A DNA stretch of 64,000 nucleotides from Flavicella sp964230805 (GCA_964230805.1 CAXRIA010000020.1:9130-73129); one strand, 5' to 3'. Positions 8,495-18,796 are shown, counted from the stretch's first letter. The notes: generated from the letters alone by a model not told the origin. Numbers and translations are program-made.

Positions 8495-9916
8495 TTATTT
8501 GTCATTATTAAATTGAAAATAGTTGACGGCATTGTTATAACAAATGTCCTCAATCATTTTACCAAGAAATTCTATATCGTTTGGAACTAGTCCTTGTTTG
8601 ACATCTTCAGCTATAATATTGCAAAGTATCCTTCTGAAGTATTCGTGCCTAGGAAAAGATAAAAAGCTACGACTATCTGTAAGCATTCCAATAAACTTAC
8701 TTAGCAAGCCCATATTTGAAAGTACATTGAGTTGTTTTTCAATACCGTCTTTTTGGTCTAGAAACCACCAGGCAGCACCCCATTGCATTTTACCAGGAAC
8801 ACCTCCGGTATTAAAATTTCCCATCATGGTTGCAAAAATTTCGTTTTGTGCTGGATTTAAATTGTAGGTAATGGTTTTTGTCAATTGATTTGTACGATCC
8901 AAAGCATTTAAAAACCTTGACAATGCTTCAATAATTGGATAATCTGCTATAGAGTCACAACCAGCATCAGCGCCAACAAGCTTGTTTAATCGATCATTAT
9001 TGTTTCTTATGACTCCTAAATGAAATTGTTGCACCCAACCTTTTTCGTGATACTTTTTGCTTAAATGCATTAAAAGACTCGACCTATATTGCTGTATTTC
9101 AAGTTCTGTGAGTTTTACACCCCTATAGTTTTTCTCATAAATCGATTGGATTTCATCTTTATTGAAATCTACGAAAGAAAAAGCACCACTAATTCCGTAA
9201 TCTGATAGTTTACAGCCATTTCCATGGAAGAAATCTATTCTGTTATCAATGGCTTTTAAAAGATTTGAATAATTACTGATCGAGAAATTGACACAATCTT
9301 CAAGCTTTCTTACATAGGCATCAAATTTTTGTTCTCCAATAAAAAATAAGTTATCCGGCCTGAAGGTGGGGTAAACTTTTGTGAAAAATCCAGCCTTTGC
9401 TATTTGTTTATGATATCTTAAGTCATCTGTGGGATCATCAGTTGTGCAGATTACTTCAACCTTCATCTGCTCTAACAATTGAGCAGGTGTCTTTGTTTCT
9501 AAAACCCTATTCGTTTTTGAATAAATATCCAAAGCATTATTGGGTTGTAATATTTCATCAATATTAAAATAACGCTTCAACTCTAACTGTGTCCAGTGAA
9601 ATAATGGATTTCTTAAGGTGTTCGGAACTGTTTCTGCCCATTTCTTAAACTTTTTTTCTTTAGAAGCATCTCCGGAGATAAAGTTTTCTTCAACTCCATT
9701 GGCACGCATTCCCCGCCATTTATAATGATCTTCACTCAACCAAGCATTGGTTATGTTATTTACTGGTTTGTTTTCTGCAATTTGTTGAGCCGACAAATGA
9801 TTGTGATAATCTATGATAGGCAAATCTTTTGCATATTCATGATAGAGCATTTCTGCCTCCTGGGAGTTTAATAGAAAATTGTCTGTTATAAAGTTTTTTG
9901 AATTTATTTGGCACAT
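8495..9916 (-). CDS. uxaC: Glucuronate isomerase
   Basis: 473 residues, close to the length of E. coli UxaC (470). The metal-binding start DYHNHLSAQQIAEN and FHWTQLELKRYF, plus the later DSRSFLSFPRHEYFRRILCN, are family hallmarks. It converts D-glucuronate to D-fructuronate (or galacturonate to tagaturonate), the first step of the pathway. Its start overlaps the end of uxuA by 13 bp, so the two are probably translationally coupled. Confidence 0.95.
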   Translation of the reverse strand: MCQINSKNFITDNFLLNSQEAEMLYHEYAKDLPIIDYHNHLSAQQIAENKPVNNITNAWLSEDHYKWRGMRANGVEENFISGDASKEKKFKKWAETVPNTLRNPLFHWTQLELKRYFNIDEILQPNNALDIYSKTNRVLETKTPAQLLEQMKVEVICTTDDPTDDLRYHKQIAKAGFFTKVYPTFRPDNLFFIGEQKFDAYVRKLEDCVNFSISNYSNLLKAIDNRIDFFHGNGCKLSDYGISGAFSFVDFNKDEIQSIYEKNYRGVKLTELEIQQYRSSLLMHLSKKYHEKGWVQQFHLGVIRNNNDRLNKLVGADAGCDSIADYPIIEALSRFLNALDRTNQLTKTITYNLNPAQNEIFATMMGNFNTGGVPGKMQWGAAWWFLDQKDGIEKQLNVLSNMGLLSKFIGMLTDSRSFLSFPRHEYFRRILCNIIAEDVKQGLVPNDIEFLGKMIEDICYNNAVNYFQFNNDK

Positions 9917-11106
9917 AAGTTCAAACTGGTTTTAATTCCTAATTCCAAACCTCTAAGCTCTGCTAAACCTCTTAACCTTCCAATTCCTGAATATCCTGGA
10001 TTTGTCTTTTTCTTTAAATCGTCTAGCATCTTATGTCCGTGGTCAGGTCTGAAAGGCATTCTTACGTCTACTCTTCCTTGCTCCACACGATTTTGCTGCT
10101 CTTCTATTAAGGCTCTCATCACACCATACATATCAACGTCTCCATCTAAGTGATTTGCTTCGTAAAAGTTTCCATAATTGTCACGTATGGTAGCTCTCAA
10201 ATGAATAAAGTGAATTCTGCTTCCCAAGCGTTTTACCATACCAACCAAATCGTTGTCAGAACGAACACCAAACGAACCTGTACAGAAAGTTAATCCATTG
10301 TGATGACTATTAACCGCTTCGCACAAATCAACAATATCTTGTTCAGTACTTACCACACGTGGTAAACCTAAAATTGAATATGGAGGGTCGTCTGGGTGAA
10401 TACACATCAACACGCCAGCTTGTTCTGCAGAAGGAATGATTTCCGATAAGAAATGGAATAAATGTGCTTTTAATTCTTTTGGTCCAATATTTTTGTAAGT
10501 GGCCAAAATTGCGTTGAACTCTTCCAGAGTATATCCCTCTTCGGCTCCAGGCAAACCCGCAATAATATTTTTAATCAGCTTGGTTTGTTCTTCCGGAGTT
10601 GTATTTTTTAAGTACGCCGCAGCGGCTTCTTTTTGTTCGTCTGAATATTGCTCTTCAGCCCCAGGTCTCTTCAATAAAAACAACTCAAAAGCAGCAAAAG
10701 CATCTACCTCAAATCGCAAGGCAGTCGATTGATCCTCTACCTCATAATCTAAATTTGTACGAGTCCAGTCCAATACAGGCATAAAATTGTAGCAAACAGT
10801 ATCAATTCCACAAGCACCTATGTTTAGAAGGGTTTGCTTGTAATTTTCTATATACTGTTCAAAATCTCCTGTTTGGGTTTTGATATTTTCATGAATAGGA
10901 ACAGATTCCACAACACTCCATGTCAATCCAACTGCTTCAATTTCTTCTTTTCTTTTCAGAATTTCTTCTGTGGTCCATACTTCCCCGTTTGGAATATGAT
11001 GCAAGGCAGAAACAACACCAGTGGCTCCAGCTTGTTTTATATCTAAAAGAGATACCGGATCGTTAGGTCCGTACCATCTCCAGGTTTGTTCTAATGAAAT
11101 ACTCAT
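9904..11106 (-). CDS. uxuA: Mannonate dehydratase
   Basis: 400 residues matching the UxuA family (E. coli 394). Recognisable parts are TWRWYGPNDPVSLLDIKQAG, MCIHPDDPPYSILGLPRVVS, FCTGSFGVR and MPFRPDHGHKMLDDL, which carry the His/Asp/Cys metal and catalytic residues. It dehydrates D-mannonate to 2-keto-3-deoxygluconate. Together with UxaC, the SDR, KdgK and Eda it gives a complete route from glucuronate to pyruvate and triose phosphate. Eleven bp separate it from the SDR upstream. Confidence 0.95.
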   Translation of the reverse strand: MSISLEQTWRWYGPNDPVSLLDIKQAGATGVVSALHHIPNGEVWTTEEILKRKEEIEAVGLTWSVVESVPIHENIKTQTGDFEQYIENYKQTLLNIGACGIDTVCYNFMPVLDWTRTNLDYEVEDQSTALRFEVDAFAAFELFLLKRPGAEEQYSDEQKEAAAAYLKNTTPEEQTKLIKNIIAGLPGAEEGYTLEEFNAILATYKNIGPKELKAHLFHFLSEIIPSAEQAGVLMCIHPDDPPYSILGLPRVVSTEQDIVDLCEAVNSHHNGLTFCTGSFGVRSDNDLVGMVKRLGSRIHFIHLRATIRDNYGNFYEANHLDGDVDMYGVMRALIEEQQNRVEQGRVDVRMPFRPDHGHKMLDDLKKKTNPGYSGIGRLRGLAELRGLELGIKTSLNLCAK

Positions 11107-11117
11107 AATAATTCGTT

Positions 11118-11945
11118 TTAAACACCGCTATATGCAGCAAATCCGCCATCAATTGGTACTACAACTCCTGTTACGAAGTTTGCCCCTTCTCCACATAGCC
11201 ACAATGTTGTTCCAACAAGGTCTTCTGGAGTCCCGTAGCGACCCATTGGTGTTTGATCAATAATTTGTTGTCCTCTCTGAGTCAAACTTCCGTCTGTATT
11301 TGTAAGTAAAGTTCTGTTTTGATCGGTCAAGAAAAATCCAGGTGCTAATGCATTCACACGAATCCCTACTTTAGAGAAGTGAACCGCCAACCATTGTGTA
11401 AAGTTTGAAATGGCAGCTTTTGCACCACTATAGGCTGGAATTTTAGTCAAAGGAGTAAAGGCATTCATAGACGAGATATTTAAAACGCTGCATCCTTCTC
11501 TTCCTACCATATCTTCAGCAAATACCTGAGTAGGCAATAAGGTTCCGATAAAATTTAAATTGAATACAAACTGAATTCCATTTGCATCTAAATCGAAAAA
11601 AGTTTTAAATCCTTCATCCTTTTTCATCAAGTCTTCAGCAACTAAAAAAGGGTTGCTTGTAGTTCCTAAAGGGTGGTTACCTCCAGCTCCATTAATTAAA
11701 ATATCACAAGGTCCGAATGCTTCATTTACCGCTTCTTTCGCTTTTAATAAAGAGTCTTTTTCAAGTACGTTCGCCTCCAGTCCAATGGCTTTGCCGCCAT
11801 TTGAAGTAATTTCTGAAGAGACTTTCTCAGCTGCTTCTTTTCTTAAATCAAGTACTACGATATTATTTCCTTCATTAGCAAGTGCATTAGCCATAGTACT
11901 GCACAAAACACCTCCTGCTCCTGTTAATATAATTGTCTTATTCAT
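11118..11945 (-). CDS. SDR oxidoreductase, probable D-mannonate (fructuronate) oxidoreductase
   Basis: A 275-residue classical short-chain dehydrogenase: TGAGGVLCSTMANALA cofactor loop, INGAGGNHPLG, catalytic Ser in NISSMNAFTPL, Tyr-x3-Lys in YSGAKAAIS, and APGFFLTDQNRTLL. Canonical UxuB belongs to another dehydrogenase family and is absent here. An SDR between uxuA and PUL enzymes is the usual Bacteroidota replacement for reducing fructuronate to mannonate. That assignment rests on pathway logic and context, not on a substrate motif. Confidence 0.8.
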   Translation of the reverse strand: MNKTIILTGAGGVLCSTMANALANEGNNIVVLDLRKEAAEKVSSEITSNGGKAIGLEANVLEKDSLLKAKEAVNEAFGPCDILINGAGGNHPLGTTSNPFLVAEDLMKKDEGFKTFFDLDANGIQFVFNLNFIGTLLPTQVFAEDMVGREGCSVLNISSMNAFTPLTKIPAYSGAKAAISNFTQWLAVHFSKVGIRVNALAPGFFLTDQNRTLLTNTDGSLTQRGQQIIDQTPMGRYGTPEDLVGTTLWLCGEGANFVTGVVVPIDGGFAAYSGV

Positions 11946-11970
11946 TTTTATTTCCTTCTTATTTATTTTT

Positions 11971-14280
11971 TTATTTCTTTTTATAGTAGAGCTTTTTGCG
12001 CATCAAACTCGTTGGGTCTCCTCCCACTAGAATTTCAAAACCCCCTGCTTCAATTTCCCATTCATTTGAGAAATTAACATAGGACATATCCTCTTTATCG
12101 ATTGTAAATTCAATTGTTTTTGTCTCCCCTGGTTTAAGAACTTCTTTTTCAAATCGAACCAATCGTTTCACATCTGGAGAAATGGTTGCTACAAGATCTT
12201 TAACATACAATTGAATCGTTTCCTTACCTTCTCTTTTACCTGAATTTGTTACGTCAATCGAAACATTTAGTGATTCATCACCAATTAAAGTATCCTTACT
12301 TATTTCTAGATTTGAATATTCATATTTTGTAAAGGACAAACCATAGCCAAAATCATATTGTCTATAAAATCCATTGTATTTCCATTTCGTATCTCGGATA
12401 TCAGTCTTTTTGTGATAGTAGGGCAATTTATTTCCTGAATATTTCGGATAAGTATATGGTAATTTTCCACTTGGATTAGTAACCCCATATAGAATATCAG
12501 CAATGGCACGACCACCTTCCTGCCCGGGATAATATGCCATTAAAATAGCATCTGTTAATGGTTCAATGTCACTTATAATTCTAGGACGACCTTGAACCAT
12601 TACCAAAATAATTGGTTTATTCGTTTGTGCTAATTGCTTAACAAGGTTTTGCTGTGCTTTTGGCAAAGAAAGTTCATTGATATCAGATGGCTTTTCAGAT
12701 GCTCCAATTTCCCCGACACAAACAACGATATAATCTGCATCTTTAGCTTTTTTAAGGGCTTCATTCGTATTTACATCTTCTATATATCTTGTTCCTTCAA
12801 CATATTCAACATTAACATCTCCAACTTGAGTTTTCAAGGCATCTAAAATTGTCAATTTAGAGGTATCGTTATATTCCGTTTCCATACCTGAAAACGAACG
12901 AGACCAAGCTCCGTTTAGCAAATTAATTGAATTCGCAGTATAACCAGTAACAAGAACTTTTTTACCCTTTTTCAAAGGAAGTATCTCATCCCTATTTTTT
13001 AATAAAGTAATTGCCTCAGATGCAGCTTGATAATTTAAATCGATATGCTTCTGTGTTCCAAAATCAGTATAATTACTATAATCGTAGTATGGCTTTTCAA
13101 AAAGATTTAAGTAGAATTTAAGCCTTAATATTCTTGTAACCGCATCGTCTACTCTGCTCATTGGAATCTCTTCTTCCTGAACCAATTCAACAATATAGTC
13201 AGCCACATCCATACTAAACGGATTCATTACTAAATCTAATCCTGCATTGATGGCCAGTTTTGTAGCTTCTTTTTTATCCTTTGCTGAGTTGTGGGCTGTT
13301 ACCAGATATTCAATATCACTAAAATCAGATATAACAACTCCTTTGAAATTCAATTCACCCTTTAAAATGACATTTATATAATATTCATTAATATGACAAG
13401 GAAGTCCATTTACAGCATTTGAACTTATCATTACACCCATGGCTCCATTTGCCACTGCTTCTTGGAAAGGAGGTAAAAAATACTGACGTAAGTTATTCTC
13501 TGGAATAATAGCATTCGCACGATCTTTTCCATTACTCCCAGCTCCATAACCTAAAAAATGTTTGAGGCATACTGCATTACTCAAAGAATCTTGCAAACCA
13601 TTAGCACGCGATCCTTTGAGGTAAGCCTTGGTCATGGTTTTTACCATATGCGGATCTTCTCCGAAACTTTCAGATATGCGCCCCCATAAAGGATTTTGGG
13701 CTACATCGGTATTTGGATTAAAGTTCCAAGGTAGTGAAGCAGCTCTGGACTCATAGGATGTTATATTCGCAGACAACTCGGTGAGTTCAGTATTCCAAGT
13801 AGCAGCCAAAGCTATTTGATGAGGAAATAGAACTGATCCCATTACATAGTTCGCTCCGTGAATATTGTCAATTCCGTATAAAACAGGTATCCCAAATCGA
13901 GAGTGCTTTATAGAAGCATCCTGGATTGTTTTGATTATATGATGCCATTCCTCTGGTGTAGCAGGGAACCTAGGAGTGTTATGAATGGAACCAACTCCAT
14001 ATTCACAAATAATTTTATGAAACCTTATACTATCAAAAATTGCTGTATCCCTTTTACTCCAATAACTTCCTTTCAAAATTGCTGGCAATCCTACATTCAG
14101 CATTTGACCTGCCTTTTCTTTGAGAGTCATTTGGCTTAAAATATCAGCGATTTTCTCCTCAGTTTCATCGGTTTCCAACAAACTTATAGCCTGTGTAGTT
14201 GACTTTTCCTCTAAAACACTTTCACAACTTAAAAGGCACGAAACAACAATTAAAAAAAGTACAATATTCTTTAACTTCAT
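11971..14280 (-). CDS. Glycoside hydrolase family 3 lipoprotein (BglX-like)
   Basis: 769 residues beginning with a lipoprotein signal (VVSCLLSCES, lipid on the second Cys, about C19). The GH3 N-terminal barrel includes MTLKEKAGQM, GIDNIHGANYV, ESFGEDP and KHFLGYG; the nucleophile Asp is D319 in VVISDFSD. The C-terminal alpha/beta sandwich and fibronectin-III-like domain follow (ITLLKNRDEILPLKKGK; TNSGKREGKETIQLYV). GH3 enzymes of this layout remove terminal beta-linked glucose or xylose. In the PUL it probably trims oligosaccharides in the periplasm; specificity is not visible. Confidence 0.88.
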   Translation of the reverse strand: MKLKNIVLFLIVVSCLLSCESVLEEKSTTQAISLLETDETEEKIADILSQMTLKEKAGQMLNVGLPAILKGSYWSKRDTAIFDSIRFHKIICEYGVGSIHNTPRFPATPEEWHHIIKTIQDASIKHSRFGIPVLYGIDNIHGANYVMGSVLFPHQIALAATWNTELTELSANITSYESRAASLPWNFNPNTDVAQNPLWGRISESFGEDPHMVKTMTKAYLKGSRANGLQDSLSNAVCLKHFLGYGAGSNGKDRANAIIPENNLRQYFLPPFQEAVANGAMGVMISSNAVNGLPCHINEYYINVILKGELNFKGVVISDFSDIEYLVTAHNSAKDKKEATKLAINAGLDLVMNPFSMDVADYIVELVQEEEIPMSRVDDAVTRILRLKFYLNLFEKPYYDYSNYTDFGTQKHIDLNYQAASEAITLLKNRDEILPLKKGKKVLVTGYTANSINLLNGAWSRSFSGMETEYNDTSKLTILDALKTQVGDVNVEYVEGTRYIEDVNTNEALKKAKDADYIVVCVGEIGASEKPSDINELSLPKAQQNLVKQLAQTNKPIILVMVQGRPRIISDIEPLTDAILMAYYPGQEGGRAIADILYGVTNPSGKLPYTYPKYSGNKLPYYHKKTDIRDTKWKYNGFYRQYDFGYGLSFTKYEYSNLEISKDTLIGDESLNVSIDVTNSGKREGKETIQLYVKDLVATISPDVKRLVRFEKEVLKPGETKTIEFTIDKEDMSYVNFSNEWEIEAGGFEILVGGDPTSLMRKKLYYKKK

Positions 14281-14377
14281 GTGGTATTTAAAATTTTATT
14301 CTTTGATCATTTATTGAATTTAGTACCAAAATTCCATGTGCTTAATTTTCAAATTGGAATGACTAGTAATTGGGTGT

Positions 14378-17086
14378 TTATTGAATTTTTCTCAATTGAA
14401 TAGCATTTAAAACTGGAGCGTTTTTAATGGCTTCAAAATCAATTTTAATTCCATTCCCATCAATTACATTGATTTGATACTTCACTGAAACTGCCTTTTC
14501 AGCACCGTATCTGCCAGCGATATTTAGTTCATTCTCTATGTAGTTTCCATTCATAATCACATTAAAGATTCTTTCAGAAGCATCTTCAATAATTCGGTCA
14601 TTTCCTAAGTTATAAGCTAGAGCTTCACGTTCAATATTTGATTCAAACTCTGCCCAATGCAGCACAACGTCGTACTTCCCATTGGGTACGTCAAAATAAA
14701 AACCTTCAATAGCAACTCTTTGGGTCTGATAGACAGGATCATCTTTAGTATTTTTAATATCAAGTTCAGAACTTGGTAAACTACCAAATTTAGTTTTTGC
14801 TCTATAGGGTTTTCCTCCTGTATACCCCCAACTTCCCTGAACATATTCTTGTTCAGGTATCCATACCAAACTGTTAACCCGGTCTTCATAAATTCGTTTG
14901 GTCCCTAAAAGCACATTTAACTCGTCAAAATCATCATCAAACTCTGAAAATTGATTCGGTGCCAACCTAAAATCAATATTCAAAACATCGGTATAAGTTT
15001 TAGCTTGAAAAGTGCTTGTTGCTTTAAGTTTGTTTAGTCCATTTGTAAAGGGGATAGAAAAACGAGCGATATAATCTTTCACCTCGGCATTGTAGACAAC
15101 ATTATTATGAATTAATTGTACGGAATCACTATTGCTATATACAGTTACAGGTTGTAGACAATAGTCTTCTCCAGTCTCAACTATACCGCCTCTAATTTTC
15201 CATTCATTCTGACCGAATTTTATAATGGGTTCCTCGGAAAGTTTGGTTTTATACAACCACCAGGTGTCTTTTTTTTCCCTGTTTAGAGTAGTTATTCCCT
15301 TTAAATTGGTATTGGGCATAGCATAGCCTCTTGTTTCTGAATAGAAATCATTCAAATTCCAAATGTTAGCACCAACTATAAAAGGGCGTGCCATAATAGC
15401 CTTTAGATAATGCTCATGATATCTATTGCCATACTCAACTGTGTAGTCAAACCTTTCCGGGCTAAACGTGTGTAACCTGTGATGCACATCTGCTCCATAT
15501 TCTGAAATGATTATGGGCTTGCTTGGAAAAAGACGATGAATTTTATCAAGGTCTTTATCAAAATGCTCAAAAACACCCCCGTACCAACCTTGGTATAGAT
15601 TCCATCCCAATAGCATCGGGATATCTGTAAGTCCTGCATTCATATAACGATCTATAGCACCATGATTTACAATCATGGTATATCGGCTAGGATCTAATGT
15701 TCTTATTTTATCTTCTATTTTAGACGCCAGTTTTACAATATTATTGGTATACAACTCATATCGCTCTTTCTCGGTTTTCTCATCAAAAGTTGGGCGTAAA
15801 AGCACCTCGTTCATGTAAGCCCAGATAATTAAAGAGGGATGATTGAAATTTTGCTTCACCATTTCTTCTACCATGTGAAGGCTATTTTCTGTAAACCTTT
15901 CGGATTCAGTTATGGCATTAATAATGGGTATTTCTACAGAAGTCAAAATACCTATTCTATCACAGGTTTCAAGAACTACAGGGTCTTGGGGATAATGGGA
16001 TATTCTCAAGAAGTTTCCACCCATTTCTTTAAGCAATTGCACATCGCTAACATGCATTTCGTTCGTAAGAGCGTTTCCTTTTTTAAAATAATCCTGATGA
16101 CGGTTTGTCCCTATGAGTTTAAGATACTCGCCATTTAAGAAAAACCCTTCTTTTGGGTCAAAATGAAACCATCTTAAGCCCAATGGTTCAATGGACTCAT
16201 CCAACACAACCCCTGTTTTTGAGTCCTGTATTTGGGTTATTACCTGATATAAATACGGGTTATCTGGGGACCATAGCTTTGGATTATCAATAACAAATGC
16301 TTCATTAACTGAAAAATGCTTATCCTGCTTTCTGAGCTTTATTTTTTTATTTTTTTCTGATACAACTACACCTTGATTGTCTAGAATACGATTTACCAGA
16401 GTTAGGTTTCTGTTTTGATGTTCGCTATTATTTATGAGACAGTTGATCCTTACATGACCTTCTTCTTTGGATACTTTGGGAGTCGAGATATATACACCAG
16501 AAGAACTATGGTCATCTATTAAAAAATGGATCGCATTTTGTTTGATGAGATAAATATCTCTGTATATGCCTCCAAAAAAAGTAAAATCAGCAGATAACGG
16601 TGGAATCGCTTCATGATGACTATTATCGACCTTTATTGCCAATAAATTAGACTCTCCAAAATTAAGAAACTCGGTAATATCAAAATTAAACCTAGTGTAT
16701 CCCCCATTATGTTGGCCAACCCAATTTCCATTAACATAAACATCCGTAACTTGATTAGCTCCTTCGAAGTATATCTGAGTTTTTACGTTCTTATCGTGCT
16801 TTTCAGCTTTTAGATCAATGGTTTTTTTATACCACCCTACTCCTCTGTAATAGCCTGGGATTTCATCTATCGCATCCTTATTATTCCAAGTATGTGGAAT
16901 GTTGATGGTTTCCCATTCTATATTCTCGGATAATAACGCTTTGGATGGAGATTGAGACGGATCAAAATCAATATCTCCCAGGTGAAAATCCCAATTGTTA
17001 TTAATTGTAATAACTCTTTGGGATTGGGATGATACTATTAAGGCGGTAAAAATTGCTGTTAATAAAGAGATCGCTCTTTTATTCAT
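14378..17086 (-). CDS. GH2 enzyme, probable beta-glucuronidase with C-terminal malectin-like domain
   Basis: 902 residues with a signal peptide, the three-part GH2 core and an extra C-terminal domain. The acid/base is E427 (WAYMNEV) and the nucleophile E529 (ISEYGADV). Residues 594-596 read N-L-K in PNTNLKGITT, 65 residues after the nucleophile. This matches the NxK motif with which GH2 beta-glucuronidases grip the uronate carboxylate (N566/K568 in E. coli GusA, 62 after E504). That supports removal of glucuronate rather than galactose, in line with the adjacent glucuronate pathway. Residues about 730-902 resemble a malectin-like sugar-binding fold. Galacturonidase remains possible. Confidence 0.8.
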   Translation of the reverse strand: MNKRAISLLTAIFTALIVSSQSQRVITINNNWDFHLGDIDFDPSQSPSKALLSENIEWETINIPHTWNNKDAIDEIPGYYRGVGWYKKTIDLKAEKHDKNVKTQIYFEGANQVTDVYVNGNWVGQHNGGYTRFNFDITEFLNFGESNLLAIKVDNSHHEAIPPLSADFTFFGGIYRDIYLIKQNAIHFLIDDHSSSGVYISTPKVSKEEGHVRINCLINNSEHQNRNLTLVNRILDNQGVVVSEKNKKIKLRKQDKHFSVNEAFVIDNPKLWSPDNPYLYQVITQIQDSKTGVVLDESIEPLGLRWFHFDPKEGFFLNGEYLKLIGTNRHQDYFKKGNALTNEMHVSDVQLLKEMGGNFLRISHYPQDPVVLETCDRIGILTSVEIPIINAITESERFTENSLHMVEEMVKQNFNHPSLIIWAYMNEVLLRPTFDEKTEKERYELYTNNIVKLASKIEDKIRTLDPSRYTMIVNHGAIDRYMNAGLTDIPMLLGWNLYQGWYGGVFEHFDKDLDKIHRLFPSKPIIISEYGADVHHRLHTFSPERFDYTVEYGNRYHEHYLKAIMARPFIVGANIWNLNDFYSETRGYAMPNTNLKGITTLNREKKDTWWLYKTKLSEEPIIKFGQNEWKIRGGIVETGEDYCLQPVTVYSNSDSVQLIHNNVVYNAEVKDYIARFSIPFTNGLNKLKATSTFQAKTYTDVLNIDFRLAPNQFSEFDDDFDELNVLLGTKRIYEDRVNSLVWIPEQEYVQGSWGYTGGKPYRAKTKFGSLPSSELDIKNTKDDPVYQTQRVAIEGFYFDVPNGKYDVVLHWAEFESNIEREALAYNLGNDRIIEDASERIFNVIMNGNYIENELNIAGRYGAEKAVSVKYQINVIDGNGIKIDFEAIKNAPVLNAIQLRKIQ

Positions 17087-17167
17087 TATTATTATTTCAG
17101 ATGATTAATTTGATGGTGTTGACTTGAAAAATGCAATGACAGACGCTTTTCGAATGGCAATTTGGTC

Positions 17168-18796
17168 TTACTTTTGTTCTTCCATACCTATATCGACTCC
17201 ACCCCCAAGAGGTACATCATTTCCAAACATATCCTTGATTATAATAACTCCACCCTCACCATTTAAGGCAACATTTTGGTTGTTATCGCCAACATCAATA
17301 CCAGGTGAATTTGAGGAAAGGCGGAAATTCTCTATATCATTTAATCGTGGGTTAGATCCAACACTATAAACAGGGGTAACATTCCATAAGTTTGCTGTAC
17401 TACTTACTGATGAATTTTTAGATATTCCAGAAAACATATTATCATGGATGGAATTTCCTGAACTACTTTCTAAGCTTATAGAGCCATTGGTTCCGTTACT
17501 GTAGAAAATATTGTTATAGTATTCTGCACTTCTTGAATAACCATCCCAACTTTTATGTTGAATTACCTCTATTGATTCATCTAAATCTGTGTAAACATGA
17601 TTATTATACACCTTCAAACTCATCACATTTCCTGAAGTCTTAATCGCATGATCTCCATTGTTGGCCAGTAAATTATAGCGAATAATCGTTTCATAATTGA
17701 AAGCTGTAGGCCATCTGGCTGGTCCTCCCGTGATTAAAACGCCACCTTCTCCATTATTATGGCAATAATTATATTGAAATGTAGTCCAGCGTGTTTTGAA
17801 ATCGCTATCCAATCCCCCTGAATCTACATCTCCTGTATTGGTAATGGTATTTGAGACTTCATTGTATTGAAACAAAGCATAATCTGTATTAAAGCAAAAA
17901 GCTGCATTTCCTGAGGTAAACTCTCCACAATAATCAAATGTATTGTACTCCACTAAAGGAGCATGTGCATTTTTAAGGATAAGACCATTCCCGGCTATAT
18001 GTTCAATGGTATTGTTTCGATACAACATATTTTTACTTGGAACCCATGAATGATTTACATAAACACCGCCGTTTCTTGGCCATTCTCTATCTTCCCATGA
18101 AGACGTATTGTATATACCCGTTTGCGATACATGATGGATATGACAGTTTTCAATGAGAAAATCGTCAAAATAGGTTTCCACAACATTGCCAAGAATTACA
18201 CTAACTATACCTCCACTAGCTTTGTTGTTCGAGAAATTTCCACCTTCTAAACCGCCATGAAGACCATTAACATCATGTATTTCAATATTTCTAAAATATA
18301 AATGATGAACCACTCCAAAATCTCTTGCTTCCACATAAATGCCTTTTCTGTTTTCAGCAGGAGCATCTCCTAAATTGGTGATTTCCAAATCAGAAACTTC
18401 TATATACTCTTGATTTCTAATTAAAAAAGCATAAGGTTTGCCCTTCGGAGCAATTTTAGGTTTATCACCACTTCCGTAGCTTGTGATTAAAATAGGATTA
18501 GATTCATCGCCACTACCTCTAAATCTAAAAGTTTCATTCCACACACTGCCTTTTTTTAAATTAATAGAATTTCCAGGGTTTAAAGTTATTCGATTAAGAT
18601 GGGTAAAGCTTTTCCATGCCGTTTCAGGAGTGCTACCATCATTATCATCACGTCCATTATTGGAGTCTATATAATAAGCATCACTATTCCCTTTTGGAGT
18701 AATGTTATCGACATTATCCCTAGAGCACCCTAAAATAAAAATTGACGAGGTAAGGGCAAAACTCAATAGAACAATCAGCTTGAAACTAGTTTTCAT
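17168..18796 (-). CDS. Right-handed parallel beta-helix lipoprotein, putative polysaccharide-degrading enzyme
   Basis: 542 residues, lipoprotein signal with the lipid Cys in IFILGCSRD. After YYIDSNNGRDDNDGSTPE, typical of secreted beta-helix enzymes, come many Asn/Asp-rich turns (YRNNTIEHIAGNGLILKNAH; YNYCHNNGEGGVLITGG). Lyases of families such as PL9 and some hydrolases such as GH141 share this fold. I see no diagnostic catalytic set, so lyase or hydrolase is undecided. In the PUL it is the best candidate for the first cut of the polymer. No unsaturated-uronate isomerase (KduI/KdgF type) is present, which mildly argues against a lyase. Confidence 0.65.
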   Translation of the reverse strand: MKTSFKLIVLLSFALTSSIFILGCSRDNVDNITPKGNSDAYYIDSNNGRDDNDGSTPETAWKSFTHLNRITLNPGNSINLKKGSVWNETFRFRGSGDESNPILITSYGSGDKPKIAPKGKPYAFLIRNQEYIEVSDLEITNLGDAPAENRKGIYVEARDFGVVHHLYFRNIEIHDVNGLHGGLEGGNFSNNKASGGIVSVILGNVVETYFDDFLIENCHIHHVSQTGIYNTSSWEDREWPRNGGVYVNHSWVPSKNMLYRNNTIEHIAGNGLILKNAHAPLVEYNTFDYCGEFTSGNAAFCFNTDYALFQYNEVSNTITNTGDVDSGGLDSDFKTRWTTFQYNYCHNNGEGGVLITGGPARWPTAFNYETIIRYNLLANNGDHAIKTSGNVMSLKVYNNHVYTDLDESIEVIQHKSWDGYSRSAEYYNNIFYSNGTNGSISLESSSGNSIHDNMFSGISKNSSVSSTANLWNVTPVYSVGSNPRLNDIENFRLSSNSPGIDVGDNNQNVALNGEGGVIIIKDMFGNDVPLGGGVDIGMEEQK

